The notes: generated from the sequence alone by a model not told the origin. A stretch of 64,000 nt of DNA from Buchnera aphidicola str. G002 (Myzus persicae) (GCF_000521565.1 NZ_CP002701.1:310001-374000); one strand, 5' to 3'. Counted from the stretch's first letter, positions 45,210 to 56,998 are shown. Program-made: numbers and translations.

Positions 45210-46415
45210 GTGCAGCAAACTTGTAAAATATTTTTTTTAAAAATTTTTGGTGTATCTTTTTTTTACAACATTATTATAATATTTATTAATAGTTTAGTTG
45301 CGCTATCTTTTTTATCTAGTTGTAATATTTTATTTTATCATCCGATCAAAAATTTTCCTATTAGACAAGAAAGAATAAAAAAAAATACTAATATCAAAGA
45401 AACTATACATAAAATAGACAACATTAAAAAAAATTATTATAAAATTAATAAAAGAGAGAAAAAAATTCATACATTACTTGATATGTCTGGAGTAAATACA
45501 AATGAAATCTTGAAACTTATTCGGACAGATTCAAATTTAAAAAATTTAAAAAATGGACAAAAATTATCTTGGAAAGTCAATTCATCAGGTAAATTATTAG
45601 AATTAGAATGGCAGTTATCTAAATTTCAAAAAAAAATATATAAAAATATTAATAATAATTTTTGCATCTTTAACCTTTTATTAAAAAAAACTATAACCAT
45701 CAAAAAAAAATCAAATTTTTTTAAAAGCGCAATAGAATCCGGTTTAAGTAAATCGGAGATAAATAATGTTATCCAAGCTATTAGATGGCAAATAGATTTT
45801 CAAAAACTAGATATAGGAAGTCATTTTAATGTCATTTTTTTACATAATTCAAGAAATAATAACAATATATTATTAGGTGTAAAATTAGATAATTTTGGAA
45901 AAAAATATTATTCTATACGTGCTTCTAATGGTGATTTTTACAATCTTTATGGTTTTAATACAAACATCTGTCCTATAAGTTTATCATTTTTAAAAAAATA
46001 TAGAATTTCTTCTCAATTTAATTTGCATCGTTTGAATCCAGTAACACATCGAATTACCCAGCACTTAGGTGTAGATTTAGCTATGCCTCAAGGAACTCCT
46101 ATTTTAGCTACAAGTAACGGTAAAATTATAAAAGCACAATTTAATAAAATTGCTGGTTTTTATATTTCTTTGAAAAATAAAAATGACTATATAACTCGAT
46201 ATATGCATCTTAAAAAAATTCTAGTAAAAATAGGTGATAAAGTCAAGATGGGACAAAAAATTGCTTTATCCGGGAATACTGGTCGTACTACGGGACCACA
46301 TTTACATTATGAAATTTGGATTAATAATCATCCTATCGATCCTATAAAATTTAAATGTATACCAAATAAAAGAATGACAAAAGAAGAAGAAAAAATATTA
46401 CAATATTTACAATAA
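45210..46415 (+). CDS. mepM: Murein DD-endopeptidase MepM (peptidase M23)
   Basis: Cleaves peptidoglycan cross-links to let the cell wall grow. 401 residues against 440, starting at GTG 45210 with MQQ, as E. coli MepM does. A hydrophobic N-terminal segment (about 8-42) anchors or exports it, a LysM-like region follows (about 80-130), and the C-terminal LytM domain has the zinc ligands His285, Asp289 (HLGVD) and His366 in PHLHYE. It begins one base after znuA, so it is probably cotranscribed and coupled to the frameshifted znuA. A lipobox-like LSSC at residues 35-38 is odd. Confidence 0.93.
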   Translation: MQQTCKIFFLKIFGVSFFYNIIIIFINSLVALSFLSSCNILFYHPIKNFPIRQERIKKNTNIKETIHKIDNIKKNYYKINKREKKIHTLLDMSGVNTNEILKLIRTDSNLKNLKNGQKLSWKVNSSGKLLELEWQLSKFQKKIYKNINNNFCIFNLLLKKTITIKKKSNFFKSAIESGLSKSEINNVIQAIRWQIDFQKLDIGSHFNVIFLHNSRNNNNILLGVKLDNFGKKYYSIRASNGDFYNLYGFNTNICPISLSFLKKYRISSQFNLHRLNPVTHRITQHLGVDLAMPQGTPILATSNGKIIKAQFNKIAGFYISLKNKNDYITRYMHLKKILVKIGDKVKMGQKIALSGNTGRTTGPHLHYEIWINNHPIDPIKFKCIPNKRMTKEEEKILQYLQ

Positions 46416-46420
46416 AAAAA

Positions 46421-47863
46421 TTATATAACTTTTAAAATTCTACTAGTATTAGTTTTCCCGGTTGTTCTCATCACGTCTCCTTGAGTAATAATGACTAAAT
46501 CACCACTCTGTAAAAAACCTTTTTTACATAAAAGAACAATAGCTTCATTAGCTGCTTTACAACCGTCATATTTACTATCAAAATATATTGGAGTAACACC
46601 TCTATAAAGAGTTGCTAAATTTAAAGTTTTTTTGTGTTTTGATAAAGCAAAAATAGGTAGTCCAGATGTTATTCTAGATGTCATTAATGCAGTTTTACCT
46701 GATTCAGTCATTGTAATAATGGCTGTGATCCCTTTTAAATGATTAGCGGCGTACATAGCTGACATAGCAATAGTTTCTTCAATATCATTAAATTGAACAT
46801 TGAGACGATGCCTAGAAACATTAATACTCGGAACTTTTTCTGCTCCTTGACAAATTTTTGCCATTTTTATAACGGTCTCAGAGGGATATTTACCAGACGC
46901 AGTTTCAGCTGAAAGCATGACGGCATCGCTGCCATCTAAAACAGCATTAGCCACGTCCATTACTTCGGCACGAGTAGGTGATGGATTGATAATCATAGAT
47001 TCCATCATCTGTGTGGCAGTAATGACAATTCTATTTAGCTGTCTAGCTGTTCTAATTAATTTTTTTTGGATTCCTGCTAATTCGTAATCACCGATTTCTA
47101 CACCTAAGTCTCCTCTAGCAATCATAATTCCATCAGAAGATAATATTATATCTTCTATAGTGTTTTGATCTATTACAGCTTCAGCACGTTCTATTTTAGC
47201 AATAATTTTAGCGTTACTACCATTCTTTTCAGCTAATTTTCTAGCTTTTTTTAAATCATTACTACATCGTGGAAAAGATATTGCTAAATAATCTACATCT
47301 ATTTCAGATGCAAGTATTATATCTTTTCTATCTTTTTGAGTTAATGAATTTGCTGATAAACCACCACCTAATTTATTAATACCCTTATTATTAGAAAGCA
47401 TACCACCTATAATAACTTTTGTGAATATTTCATGGTCAGTTACTTTTATCACTTTCAATTGAATTCGACCATCATCTAATAACAAAATATCATTTACTTT
47501 TAAATCAAACGGTAGTTTTTTATAATCAATACCTACTCTTTCTTGATCTCCACTATTTTCTTCTAAAAACGCATCTAATATAAAAAAATCACCAATTTTT
47601 AAAAAAATATTATTTTTTTTAAATTTAGAAATTCTAATTTTAGGACCTTGTAAATCACCAAGTAATGCAATATGACAATTTAAATTAGTCATTATATCTC
47701 TTGCAGTTTTCGCTCTTAATTTATGTTCATCTACTGAACCATGAGAAAAATTTAATCGAAGAACATTTACACCAGAAGAAATCATTTTTTCAAGATTATT
47801 ATTAATATCTGTAGATGGTCCTAAAGTAGCGACAATTTTTGTTCTTCTTAATCGATTCAACAT
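46421..47863 (-). CDS. pykA: Pyruvate kinase II
   Basis: Last ATP-forming step of glycolysis. 480 residues, the E. coli PykA length. LRLNFSHG, the metal and substrate site [13 protein letters not shown], and ATQMMESMI...[16 protein letters not shown] are intact. The C-terminal allosteric domain is complete. It converges with mepM at only five bases; in E. coli lpxM lies between them and is missing here. It diverges from zwf. Confidence 0.97.
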   Translation of the reverse strand: MLNRLRRTKIVATLGPSTDINNNLEKMISSGVNVLRLNFSHGSVDEHKLRAKTARDIMTNLNCHIALLGDLQGPKIRISKFKKNNIFLKIGDFFILDAFLEENSGDQERVGIDYKKLPFDLKVNDILLLDDGRIQLKVIKVTDHEIFTKVIIGGMLSNNKGINKLGGGLSANSLTQKDRKDIILASEIDVDYLAISFPRCSNDLKKARKLAEKNGSNAKIIAKIERAEAVIDQNTIEDIILSSDGIMIARGDLGVEIGDYELAGIQKKLIRTARQLNRIVITATQMMESMIINPSPTRAEVMDVANAVLDGSDAVMLSAETASGKYPSETVIKMAKICQGAEKVPSINVSRHRLNVQFNDIEETIAMSAMYAANHLKGITAIITMTESGKTALMTSRITSGLPIFALSKHKKTLNLATLYRGVTPIYFDSKYDGCKAANEAIVLLCKKGFLQSGDLVIITQGDVMRTTGKTNTSRILKVI

Positions 47864-48154
47864 AAAAAAACCCTTTTTTTAAAAAAATATTTTCTGAAAT
47901 GATTTTTTTCTTAACATAAAATTAAGAATTTAAAATTTGTATTTATATTTATTAACTTATTTAGTAAAATTAACTTTTATTATAAAAAAGAATATATTAT
48001 AAAAAATATGAAGTAATAGCATTTTTAGTATATAAATATTTTTTATCTCTAAAAAAACTAAAAGTTTTATAAAATTCTTATCTAATATAATGTTATTTAA
48101 ATTATTGCATTAAAAATTAAAATTTTATATGTAAATTTTATAAAAGAGACGATT

Positions 48155-49630
48155 ATGATCATAGAAATAAATCAAGCTTGTGATTTAGTAATTTTTGGCA
48201 CAAAAGGAGATCTGGCAAAAAGAAAACTCTTACCTGCTTTATATAAATTAGAAAAATCTAAAAAAATTCATGACAATACGCGCATAATTGGTGCAGGTCG
48301 CGCTGATTGGAATAGACTAGAATATAAAAAAATAGTAAAAACAGCAATACAAACTTTTTTAAATGAAAAATTTGATAATTTCATTTGGGAGAAATTTAGT
48401 ACTCGTTTATATTTTTGTAATATTGATGTTTATGAAACATTACATTTTTTTAGATTGAAAGAAATATTACAAAAACAGAAAAATATAAATATTTTTTATT
48501 GTGCTGTACCTCCAAATACATTAAATTCTATTTTTAAAGGATTAGGCGATACTAGTTTAAATTCTGAACCAGCACGAATAGTTCTAGAAAAACCATTAGG
48601 TATTTGTTTGAAAACATCTAAACTAATTAATGATCAAATTTCTAAATATTTTTTAGAATCACAAATTTTTAGAATTGACCATTATCTTGGTAAAGAATCA
48701 GTACTAAATCTTCTTGCTTTACGTTTTGCAAATTCATTTTTTTTCCAGAATTGGGATAATCAAACCATTGATCACATTCAAATTACTGTATCTGAAGAAG
48801 TCGGTATTGAAGATAGATGGAATTATTTTGATAAAATGGGACAAATGAGAGATATGGTACAAAACCATCTTTTACAAATACTTACTATTATTGCAATGGA
48901 TCAACCTAAAAACTTGACATCCGAAGATATCCGAGAAAAAAAATTAAATATTCTAGGTGCACTAAAGCGAATCGATATTAATAATATCAACATGAAAACT
49001 GTACGAGGACAATATTGTGCTGGAATAATAAAGGGAAAAAAAGTATTTTCTTATATAGAAGAATCTGGTTCAAATAAAAGCAGTCAAACTGAAACATTTG
49101 TTGCTATTAAAGTAGAAATTAATAATAAGAAATGGTTTGGTGTACCATTTTATTTAAGAACAGGAAAACGTTTATCACATAAATATTCTGAAATAGTAGT
49201 TGTATTTAAAAAAAATCCTATAAATTTATTTAAAAATTCACATTTAAAATTATCACACAATAAATTAATAATACGTTTAGAACCTAATCCTAATATTAAA
49301 ATAGACATTTTTAATAAAATACCAGGATTAAAACAAGAATATGAATTAGAAAGTTCTCAATTAGAATATAATCATATTTATCAAAAAAACTATAAAAATT
49401 CAATTGATGCCTATGAAAGATTATTATTAGAAAGTATGAGAGGTATTCAATCTTTATTTGTATCTCGTGAAGAAGTAGAAGAAGCATGGAAATGGATAGA
49501 TCCAATTATCAATGCATGGAAAGAAAAAAATAAAAATATTCTTCAATTATATATATCTGGAACTTGGGGACCAAAAAATTCAGATTTATTACTGACTCGT
49601 GAAGGTCGTTTTTGGCATAAATTTCAATAG
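48155..49630 (+). CDS. zwf: Glucose-6-phosphate 1-dehydrogenase
   Basis: First step of the oxidative pentose phosphate pathway, producing NADPH. 491 residues as in E. coli. The NADP fold begins FGTKGDLAKRKLLPALY (residues 14-30), the active site is FRIDHYLGKE, and RWNYFDKMGQMRDMVQNHLLQ follows. Divergent from pykA across 291 bases. Works with pgl (12263). No strong promoter could be read in the spacer. Confidence 0.97.
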   Translation: MIIEINQACDLVIFGTKGDLAKRKLLPALYKLEKSKKIHDNTRIIGAGRADWNRLEYKKIVKTAIQTFLNEKFDNFIWEKFSTRLYFCNIDVYETLHFFRLKEILQKQKNINIFYCAVPPNTLNSIFKGLGDTSLNSEPARIVLEKPLGICLKTSKLINDQISKYFLESQIFRIDHYLGKESVLNLLALRFANSFFFQNWDNQTIDHIQITVSEEVGIEDRWNYFDKMGQMRDMVQNHLLQILTIIAMDQPKNLTSEDIREKKLNILGALKRIDINNINMKTVRGQYCAGIIKGKKVFSYIEESGSNKSSQTETFVAIKVEINNKKWFGVPFYLRTGKRLSHKYSEIVVVFKKNPINLFKNSHLKLSHNKLIIRLEPNPNIKIDIFNKIPGLKQEYELESSQLEYNHIYQKNYKNSIDAYERLLLESMRGIQSLFVSREEVEEAWKWIDPIINAWKEKNKNILQLYISGTWGPKNSDLLLTREGRFWHKFQ

Positions 49631-49806
49631 AAAGTGATTTTAAAAAAATTATCTATCTTGACTTCATTAAGACAACTATGTTAGCTTAAAAAATTAATTT
49701 TTTAATATTGGCATAAGTAAAAATTTTTAAAATTCTTAATTTTAAACATGTTTCATTTTATGTTTTGATAAAGACTTCTTTTGCTAATGGAGGAAAATAA
49801 TCTCTT

Positions 49807-50688
49807 ATGATACGTATGATTCTTTTCTTATTAACTAATCTATCAGTTATGCTGATATTTAGTATAATTCTTAGTCTAACAGGTATTCAATCTCATACTG
49901 TTTATGGTCTATTAATCATGTCATCTCTATTTGGATTTAGTGGTTCTATTTTATCACTTATTTTATCAAAATGGATTGCATTACGATCTGTAGACGGAAA
50001 AATAATTACTCATCCTAAAAATGAAACAGAAAATTGGCTCATAGATACAATTCGTGAACAATCTATAAAAAAAGGCATTATTATGCCTCAAATAGCAATA
50101 TATCATGCTGCTGATATAAACGCGTTTGCAACAGGTGCAAGACGTAATTCTGCTCTAATTGCTATTTCTACAGGATTATTAGAAAATATGACTCGTAATG
50201 AAGCAGAAGCCGTAATTGCTCATGAAATCAGTCATATAGCGAATGGAGATATGATTACTATGACACTAATACAAGGAGTAGTTAATACCTTTGTCATTTT
50301 TATATCTCGTATTCTTTCACAAATTATCAGTAGTGTTGTATCAAATAATAGAAATGAAAATAATGTAGAAGAAAAAAATCCATTTGTATATTTTTTAATT
50401 TCTACATTTTTAGAGTTAATTTTTGGTGTACTAGCAAGTATGATTACAATGTGGTTTTCAAGACATCGTGAATTTTATGCCGATGCCAGTTCTGCAAAAT
50501 TAGTGGGTCGTGAAAAAATGATTTCTGCTTTAAATCGTTTAAAAACAAGTCATGAACCTCAAGAATCTGATAGTATGATCGCATTCTGTATAAATGGAAA
50601 ATCTAATAATTATTTTTTAAAATTGTTTGCATCTCATCCTTCTTTAGATAAAAGAATACAGGCTCTATATAATAGAGAATACATGTAG
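49807..50688 (+). CDS. htpX: Membrane zinc metalloprotease HtpX
   Basis: Inner-membrane protease that degrades damaged membrane proteins. 293 residues, equal to E. coli. Two N-terminal membrane helices, the zinc motif HEISH (His139, Glu140, His143), two further helices (about 155-220) and the third ligand region [18 protein letters not shown]. Ribosome site GGAGG at 49789-49793 is rather far (13 bases) from the ATG, but the family N terminus supports this start. A hairpin follows at 50700-50739. Confidence 0.96.
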   Translation: MIRMILFLLTNLSVMLIFSIILSLTGIQSHTVYGLLIMSSLFGFSGSILSLILSKWIALRSVDGKIITHPKNETENWLIDTIREQSIKKGIIMPQIAIYHAADINAFATGARRNSALIAISTGLLENMTRNEAEAVIAHEISHIANGDMITMTLIQGVVNTFVIFISRILSQIISSVVSNNRNENNVEEKNPFVYFLISTFLELIFGVLASMITMWFSRHREFYADASSAKLVGREKMISALNRLKTSHEPQESDSMIAFCINGKSNNYFLKLFASHPSLDKRIQALYNREYM

Positions 50689-51462
50689 TGAAAAAAATCT
50701 CTCTTAATAGAAAATTAAAAATAAATTTCTATTAAGAGAAATGAAAAATATTTAAAAAATAAATTTAAACTTGTTTTTTTCATAAAAAAGTTATAGAATT
50801 AGTATTAATTATAATCATTTTATAATTAAAAAATTTATTTATATAAAATAATTCATATTTCTAGATAAATTTTTCAAATAATTTTAAAATTATAGAATAA
50901 AAAAATTTCTATTTAATCTTAAATTTATAACACAAAAAAACTTTTTCTATTTTTAAATAAAATTAAGAAAAAAAATATTCTGAAGAAAGAAGTTTATGAT
51001 ATGAATAAGATTAAATATTAAGTTTAGTATTGAAATAGATTTTAAAAATTTATCTTTATCATTTTTTAAATGAAAGAGAATCTATTTACGACTTATAGTA
51101 GAATATAAAATGTTAAATTTGCAATTCAAAATAAATTTAAAAAAATCAATTATTCTAAGTGTAAATTACTTAAATCTAAAAAAATATACCAAGATTTAAT
51201 ACATTCAATTATATTAAAGTATTTATTAATAATATTTACTATCGTAAATTACAATCAAAAAAATAACCTAATCTTATTCTAAATATAATCATAACTAACT
51301 TCATATATGAATTCTCTCAAAATCTGTTCATTCATATAACTTATTTTTATCTAAACTATTTGTTTAATCTTCTAAATATAATAAAATATATAATTTTTCA
51401 TATATTATATCTTAGACACATTAAATATTACGCTGTCCTATTTTTTTTGCGGAGTTTTTGTG
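50689..51462. other. Long gene-free region between htpX and yoaE
   Basis: About 770 bases, the longest gap in the window. Apart from the htpX hairpin I see no gene on either strand, no tRNA and no clear repeat. It is uniformly A+T-rich. It presumably holds the yoaE promoter. It is most likely eroded former coding DNA; I cannot say which genes were lost. Confidence 0.6.
50700..50739 (+). terminator. Hairpin after htpX
   Basis: Perfect 14-bp stem (50700-50713 with 50726-50739) and a 12-base loop, starting 11 bases after the htpX stop. No T run follows, so it may be a processing or stabilising stem instead of a classical intrinsic terminator. Confidence 0.6.
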
Positions 51463-53043
51463 ATGGAGTTTTTTTTAGACCCGTCAACTTGGGCCGGCTT
51501 ATTAACACTAGTTATTCTAGAAGTAGTATTAGGAATTGATAATTTAATATTTGTAGCTATTTTGTCAGAAAAACTACCTCCTAATCAAAGAGATAAAGCC
51601 CGTTTAATTGGTTTGGGATTAGCTCTAGTAATGCGATTAGCATTATTATCATTAATATCTTGGGTTGTAACACTCACTTCCCCTATTATTCATAATAGTT
51701 TTTTTTCTTTATCAGTACGTGATGTAATCCTTTTATTTGGTGGTTTATTTTTATTATTTAAAACTACAATAGAATTACATGAAAGATTAGAAAATAATTA
51801 TCATGAAAATTCAGAAAATAAAAATTATGCAGGTTTTTGGGCTGTAGTAATTCAAATAGTTATATTAGATGCTGTATTTTCGTTAGATGCTATCATAACA
51901 GCTGTTGGTATGGTAAACCAATTATTAATTATGATGATAGCAGTTATATTAGCTACTACTTTAATGTTATTAGCATCAAAAGCATTAACTAATTTTATTA
52001 ATTTACATCAAACAGTAGTAGTATTATGTCTTAGTTTTTTATTGATGATTGGGTTTAGTTTAGTAACAGAAGCATTAAGATTCTACATTCCAAAAGGATA
52101 TTTATATGCTGCAATAGGTTTTTCTATTTTAATAGAGATTTTTAATCAAATAGCACGTCATAATTTTATGAAAAATCAATCTAGAAGACCAATGAGACAA
52201 AGAGCAGCAGAAGCTATTTTCCGTTTGATGGTAGGAGAAAAAAACAAAAAAAAACAAATAAAAAAAACAGATCTAGATCAAAAAAAAACAACATCTATTC
52301 AATCCGAATCAGAAATAGAAACTTTTAAAGACGAAGAACGATATATGATTAATGGTGTTTTAACCTTAGCTGGTCGTTCTATTAGAAGTATTATGACTCC
52401 AAGAAGAAATATTTCTTGGGTAAATACAGAAAAAAATACTGATGAAATTCGCATGCAATTATTAGATACACCCCATAGTTTATTTCCAGTATGTAAAGGA
52501 GAACTAGATGAAATCATAGGAATTGTACGTGCTAAAGAATTATTAGTAGCCATTGAAAAAAAAATAGACGTATCTGATTTTGCTAGTAAAATATTACCAA
52601 TTGTTATCCCAGATACTCTAGATCCTATTAATCTTCTAGGTGTACTACGTCGTGCTCAAGGAAGTTTTGTAATTGTAAGCAATGAATTTGGTGTGATACA
52701 AGGATTAATCACTCCTTTAGATGTTTTAGAAGCTATAGCAGGTGAATTTCCAGATGCTGATGAAACACCAGATATTATAAAAGAACATAATAGTTGGTTA
52801 GTAAAAGGTGAAACTGATTTGCATTCATTACAACAATTACTAAACACTGAAGAATTAATTAAAGAAAATAATTACGCTTCTTTAGGAGGACTGCTAATTG
52901 CTCAAAAAGGTCAATTACCCCTTCCAGGAGAAGTTATCTATATTTATCCTTTTCATTTTCATATTATTAAAGCAACTGAATATCGCATTGATTTAGTAAG
53001 AATTATTAAAAATCAGGATCATAATCAAGAAATTTTTAAATAA
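51463..53043 (+). CDS. yoaE: TerC-family membrane protein with CBS and CorC domains (YoaE)
   Basis: The N-terminal half is a TerC-type domain of about seven membrane helices ([12 protein letters not shown] and [17 protein letters not shown] carry the acidic metal-site residues). The C-terminal half holds a pair of CBS domains (about 300-420) and a CorC/HlyC domain (about 435-520). The arrangement equals E. coli YoaE. Related proteins export manganese or other metals, but the function of this one is not established. ATG at 51463 with GGAG eight bases before; a GTG three bases earlier is not used by the family. 526 residues. Confidence 0.92.
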   Translation: MEFFLDPSTWAGLLTLVILEVVLGIDNLIFVAILSEKLPPNQRDKARLIGLGLALVMRLALLSLISWVVTLTSPIIHNSFFSLSVRDVILLFGGLFLLFKTTIELHERLENNYHENSENKNYAGFWAVVIQIVILDAVFSLDAIITAVGMVNQLLIMMIAVILATTLMLLASKALTNFINLHQTVVVLCLSFLLMIGFSLVTEALRFYIPKGYLYAAIGFSILIEIFNQIARHNFMKNQSRRPMRQRAAEAIFRLMVGEKNKKKQIKKTDLDQKKTTSIQSESEIETFKDEERYMINGVLTLAGRSIRSIMTPRRNISWVNTEKNTDEIRMQLLDTPHSLFPVCKGELDEIIGIVRAKELLVAIEKKIDVSDFASKILPIVIPDTLDPINLLGVLRRAQGSFVIVSNEFGVIQGLITPLDVLEAIAGEFPDADETPDIIKEHNSWLVKGETDLHSLQQLLNTEELIKENNYASLGGLLIAQKGQLPLPGEVIYIYPFHFHIIKATEYRIDLVRIIKNQDHNQEIFK

Positions 53044-53102
53044 ATTTTTTAATTTTCATAAAATATCTTATATATTTTAAAATAAATTCTTTGAGACAAA
53101 AT

Positions 53103-53768
53103 ATGTCTAATATAATTTTGGCAATTGATACATCAATTGACTACTGTTCAGTTGCTATATATAAAAAACAACATATTTATTTTCTATCAGAAAAATGTAA
53201 AAAAAAACATACCTCACAAGTATTACCTATGCTAAAAAAATTATTATTTCAGACAAAAACTACATTCCAAGAATTAAATTATATTGGTTTTGCAAAAGGA
53301 CCTGGTAATTTTACTAGTATACGTATTGCAGCAAGTATCGCTCAAAGTTTATCTTTGAGTTTAAAAATTCCTATAATTAGTATTTCTACTTTGCTCATTA
53401 TAGCTGAAAAAACATGGCGAAAATATAAAAAAAAAAATGTTATTGTTATAATGCAAGCTAAAAAAACACATGTATATTGGGCTCAATATATTAGAAATCA
53501 AGAATCTATTTGGATAGGAGAGCACACAGAATCTTTAATAAAAACAGAATCGATTAAAGATAAAATGAATAAGCTAGAAAAAAATTGGACTTGTGTTGGT
53601 AATGGATCAAAAATAATTGAATATAAAAATATTTCAAACTCTATTAAAGATGATGTTTTTTTTCCTGAGGCTCAAGATATTATTCCATTTATTTTATTAA
53701 AAATCAAAAATAGAGCATTTTTTTATTCTACAAATACTGAATTAAATTACTTATATAATAATTTTTAA
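53103..53768 (+). CDS. tsaB: tRNA threonylcarbamoyladenosine synthesis protein TsaB
   Basis: Partner of TsaD in making t6A37 on tRNAs reading ANN codons. 221 residues from the ATG at 53103 (E. coli 231). The actin-like fold starts ILAIDTS, and GFAKGPGNFTSIRIAASIAQ is the conserved family segment. An in-frame TTG four codons earlier is less likely. It contains an uninterrupted A11 run (53427-53437) in an open frame, a useful contrast with cmk and znuA. Confidence 0.93.
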   Translation: MSNIILAIDTSIDYCSVAIYKKQHIYFLSEKCKKKHTSQVLPMLKKLLFQTKTTFQELNYIGFAKGPGNFTSIRIAASIAQSLSLSLKIPIISISTLLIIAEKTWRKYKKKNVIVIMQAKKTHVYWAQYIRNQESIWIGEHTESLIKTESIKDKMNKLEKNWTCVGNGSKIIEYKNISNSIKDDVFFPEAQDIIPFILLKIKNRAFFYSTNTELNYLYNNF

Positions 53769-53798
53769 ATAAAATTATTTTTTTCTAGTTTTTAAAAA

Positions 53799-53841
53799 AC
53801 AATCAATACTGAAATATTAAATATGCTACAGTATTGATTGT
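53799..53841. terminator. Hairpin between convergent tsaB and minE
   Basis: Perfect 13-bp arms (53799-53811 and 53829-53841) with a 17-base loop. On the leftward strand it is followed by a T6 run, fitting an intrinsic terminator for the min operon. It could serve tsaB as well. Confidence 0.7.
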
Positions 53842-53887
53842 ACAAAATTAGGATAATATAAATTGAAATAAAAATTTAAAAAATAGT

Positions 53888-54154
53888 CTAATCTGGTAAA
53901 ATAACATTTAGTTCTAATATAGTAATATCTTCTCTTTTTTGTTCTAGTTGAACACTAATCATATTAGGTTCTATTTTCACATATTTACAAATTACAGATA
54001 ATATTTCACGTTTTAATTGAGGAAAATAATCTGGTTCATTATTATATTTTCTTTGTTCTGCAATAATTATTTGTAATCTTTCTTTCGCAATATTAGCATT
54101 AGCAATATTGGTAGTATTTTTGTTCCGGGATAAAAAAAAATCCAATAAAGCCAT
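53888..54154 (-). CDS. minE: Cell division topological specificity factor MinE
   Basis: Drives pole-to-pole oscillation of MinCD so that division occurs at mid-cell. 88 residues, as in E. coli. [14 protein letters not shown] binds membrane, [15 protein letters not shown] contacts MinD, and [17 protein letters not shown] forms the dimer core. It starts two bases after the minD stop. Confidence 0.97.
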   Translation of the reverse strand: MALLDFFLSRNKNTTNIANANIAKERLQIIIAEQRKYNNEPDYFPQLKREILSVICKYVKIEPNMISVQLEQKREDITILELNVILPD

Positions 54155-54156
54155 AT

Positions 54157-54969
54157 CTATCTCCCGAATAAACGTTGTAAAAAACTTTTTTTTTCTTCTT
54201 CGATAAAACGGAAACGATGTTTTTCACCTAATAATCGATTAACAGCATCAAAATAAGCATGTCCTGCATTTGAATTAACATCTAATATAATAGATTCTCC
54301 TTGATTAGAAGCACGAAGAACAGATGGATCTTCAGGTATGACACCTATTATAGGTATTCTCAGAATATCTAAAACGTCTGTCATACTTAACATTTCACCT
54401 TTTTTAACACGCGTAGGATTATAACGTGTTAATAAAAGATATTCTTTTATAGGAGTTTTGTTTTGTTCAGCTCTTTTTGATTTAGATGCAATAATTCCTA
54501 AGATTCGATCTGAATCTCGTACTGAAGACACTTCGGGATTAGTAGTAATAATAGCTTCATCTGCAAAATATATTGCTAAAATTGCACCAGTTTCTATTCC
54601 TGCTGGTGAATCACAAATAATAAAATCAAATTTCATTTTTACAAGTTCTGATAAAACTTTTTCAACTCCTATATGTGTTAAGGAATCTTTATCTCGAGTT
54701 TGTGATGCCGGAAGAATAAATAAATTGTTTGTTTTTTTATCTTTAATTAATGCTTGATTCAGAGTTGCATCCCCTTGAATTACATTAATAAAGTCATAGA
54801 CTACTCTACGTTCACATCCCATAATTAAATCTAAATTTCTTAATCCTATATCAAAATCTATAACAATTGTTTTTTTTCCTTTTCTTGCCAAACCTGTTGC
54901 TATGGCTGCACTCGAAGTAGTTTTACCTACACCTCCTTTCCCTGAAGTTACTACAATAATCCGTGTCAT
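54157..54969 (-). CDS. minD: Septum site-determining ATPase MinD
   Basis: Membrane-binding ATPase that recruits MinC. 270 residues, as in E. coli. The deviant Walker A motif GKGGVGKTT lies at residues 10-18, Walker B is FIICDSPAG, and the C-terminal amphipathic membrane helix ([14 protein letters not shown]) is conserved. Middle gene of minC-minD-minE, with 28 bases after minC. AAAGGAC ribosome site. Confidence 0.98.
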   Translation of the reverse strand: MTRIIVVTSGKGGVGKTTSSAAIATGLARKGKKTIVIDFDIGLRNLDLIMGCERRVVYDFINVIQGDATLNQALIKDKKTNNLFILPASQTRDKDSLTHIGVEKVLSELVKMKFDFIICDSPAGIETGAILAIYFADEAIITTNPEVSSVRDSDRILGIIASKSKRAEQNKTPIKEYLLLTRYNPTRVKKGEMLSMTDVLDILRIPIIGVIPEDPSVLRASNQGESIILDVNSNAGHAYFDAVNRLLGEKHRFRFIEEEKKSFLQRLFGR

Positions 54970-54997
54970 AATAAAAAATGTCCTTTAAAAAATATAC

Positions 54998-55711
54998 TTA
55001 ACTGAGAGAATTGATAGTTAAAAATTTATTTTTTAAGTAAATTTGAGCTGCTTTTCCAATAAATTCTGATGGTATTTGATCTAATAACCAATATTCTCCA
55101 GATATAGAAACTAATTCAGCTAATAACCTTGTACAAAATATTTTTCTTGTTATATCTCCATTAGCACCTGCTAGAACTCTTCCGCGAACACTTCCATAAA
55201 TATGAATATTTCCATCTGCTACTAATTCTGCTCCGGCACTAACATTATTAGTGACTATTAAATCAGAATCTTTTGCATAAATTTTTTGACCTGATCGAAC
55301 AGGTATATCTATAATATGAGTTTTTTCTATTTTTTTAATTATATCTTTTTGAGTTTTTACTAAAGAAGTAACACAAGGATTATGAACCATGTTTATATTA
55401 TTATTTTTGCTTTCTGATAAAATAGGTATTCCTGAATCAATAATATTTTTTTTTAATATATGATTTTTACAACCACTGACTCCTATCACAGAAAAACCAT
55501 GAGAAGTAATAATGTCTTGTATTCTTTTCCAATCTGCTTTATTACATAAACCTGCAATATTTACAATAACAGGTGCATTTTTAAAAAATCCCGGACATTC
55601 TTTAATTTTTTTACGTAATGATTTGTTTATTATATCTATGTTATGATTATTCAAATAAAGAACTAACAATGTAAAATTACTACCTTTTAGTTCAATGGGT
55701 TTTTTTTGCAT
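54998..55711 (-). CDS. minC: Septum site-determining protein MinC
   Basis: Inhibits FtsZ polymerisation away from mid-cell. 237 residues with an N-terminal FtsZ-interacting domain (IELKGSNFTLLVL) and a C-terminal beta-helix domain (VRSGQKIYAKDSDLIVTNNVSAGAELVADGNIHIYG) that binds MinD, including the RVLAGANGD segment. First gene of the min operon; 244 bases separate it from divergent rsmC. Complete system retained. Confidence 0.96.
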   Translation of the reverse strand: MQKKPIELKGSNFTLLVLYLNNHNIDIINKSLRKKIKECPGFFKNAPVIVNIAGLCNKADWKRIQDIITSHGFSVIGVSGCKNHILKKNIIDSGIPILSESKNNNINMVHNPCVTSLVKTQKDIIKKIEKTHIIDIPVRSGQKIYAKDSDLIVTNNVSAGAELVADGNIHIYGSVRGRVLAGANGDITRKIFCTRLLAELVSISGEYWLLDQIPSEFIGKAAQIYLKNKFLTINSLS

Positions 55712-55955
55712 ATTTATTACTCAATGGTATTTACTTATATGCAGATAAAATTTATAAAAAAAGAGAAGTTCTATTATTTATAATAGAAAACTAATAAAAT
55801 TTATATAATATAGATTATAGTATAAATACTATATGATAACAATTTCTATTTGTTACAAAAGAAATATACTAGAAAAAATAAAATTTATTTAAATTTATAA
55901 AAAAATTCTATTAGATATTTTTTAAATTATATAACATATAAGGAAATTTTTAACT

Positions 55956-56972
55956 TTGTTATTTTCTCAAAATAGCCAACTAATACTACGTCACACTAAA
56001 AAATTCAAAACAAAAAAGGTATTTTTTTTCGGAAATATACAAGATAACTTTCCTGAATATTTATCTACAATTGAAACAAAAATAAATTTTCAAAAATATG
56101 ATGACTATAAAAATTTTAAAAAAAACAATATTAAAAAAATTGACGTTTATAATCGTTTTCTAGTCTCTGATGAAATGATTAAAAATTGTGATACAATAAT
56201 TTATTATTGGCCTAAAAACAAATCTGAAGCTAAATTTCAATTAATCAACTTAATATCTCATTTTTCAACACAAACTGAAATATTTATTGTAGGAGAAAAT
56301 TCTAGTGGTATAAAAAGCGCACCATTAATATTAAAAGCATGGATGGAATTATACAAAATAGATAGCGCTAAACATTCTATACTAATGTCAGGCTTTCTTA
56401 AAAGAAAAAAAAAATTTATATTAGATCATTTTTTTAAAATACATAAATGGAAAAATTTTTTTATCAAATCTTTACCAGGTGTTTTTGGTTACAAAAAAAT
56501 AGATGAAGGAAGCAAGGTACTTGCATCAACTTTTTCAAAAAATATAACTGGTGATGTTTTAGATATTGGTTGTGGAACAGGATTTTTATCAGTATCTTTA
56601 TTCTATTATTCTCCTAATGTAGTTATGACATTAGTCGACAATAATATTGTTGCATTAAGATGTGCTCAAGATACATTTGATTTTAATCGATTAAAAGGAA
56701 AAATTATATGCAGTGATCTTTATTCTAATATATTTAAAAAATTTAATTTGATTATTTCCAATCCACCTTTTCATAATAATTTAAAAACAAATTTTCATAT
56801 AATAAAAAAAATAATATGTGATTCTATAAAATATTTAAAACCGAAAGGAGAATTGAGATTTGTTACTAATAGTTGTTTTAGTTATCATGATTTATTGACA
56901 AAAGTATTTAAAAGATATTTTATAATGAAGAAAACTAATAAATATAAAGTTTATCAAGCTTTTTTAAATTAG
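55956..56972 (+). CDS. rsmC: 16S rRNA m2G1207 methyltransferase RsmC
   Basis: Methylates G1207 of 16S rRNA. 338 residues (E. coli 343), with a degenerate N-terminal domain and a C-terminal Rossmann methyltransferase domain: SAM motif LDIGCGTGFLS and catalytic NPPFHNN. IIYYWPKNKSEAKFQL links it firmly to RsmC. No ATG exists before the similarity begins, so the start is TTG at 55956 with AGGA 11 bases upstream. It contains an in-frame A10 run (56405-56414). Confidence 0.93.
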   Translation: MLFSQNSQLILRHTKKFKTKKVFFFGNIQDNFPEYLSTIETKINFQKYDDYKNFKKNNIKKIDVYNRFLVSDEMIKNCDTIIYYWPKNKSEAKFQLINLISHFSTQTEIFIVGENSSGIKSAPLILKAWMELYKIDSAKHSILMSGFLKRKKKFILDHFFKIHKWKNFFIKSLPGVFGYKKIDEGSKVLASTFSKNITGDVLDIGCGTGFLSVSLFYYSPNVVMTLVDNNIVALRCAQDTFDFNRLKGKIICSDLYSNIFKKFNLIISNPPFHNNLKTNFHIIKKIICDSIKYLKPKGELRFVTNSCFSYHDLLTKVFKRYFIMKKTNKYKVYQAFLN

Positions 56973-56998
56973 TTTCTATTATATTTTATTATTTACTT

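Noticed and set aside
51400-51462. Possible manganese (yybP-ykoY) riboswitch before yoaE
   Set aside because: The expected G-rich conserved loops are not seen; the leader is almost entirely A and T.
55769-55788. Eight-bp palindrome between minC and rsmC
   Set aside because: Short, entirely A+T apart from one pair, and without further context; chance cannot be excluded.
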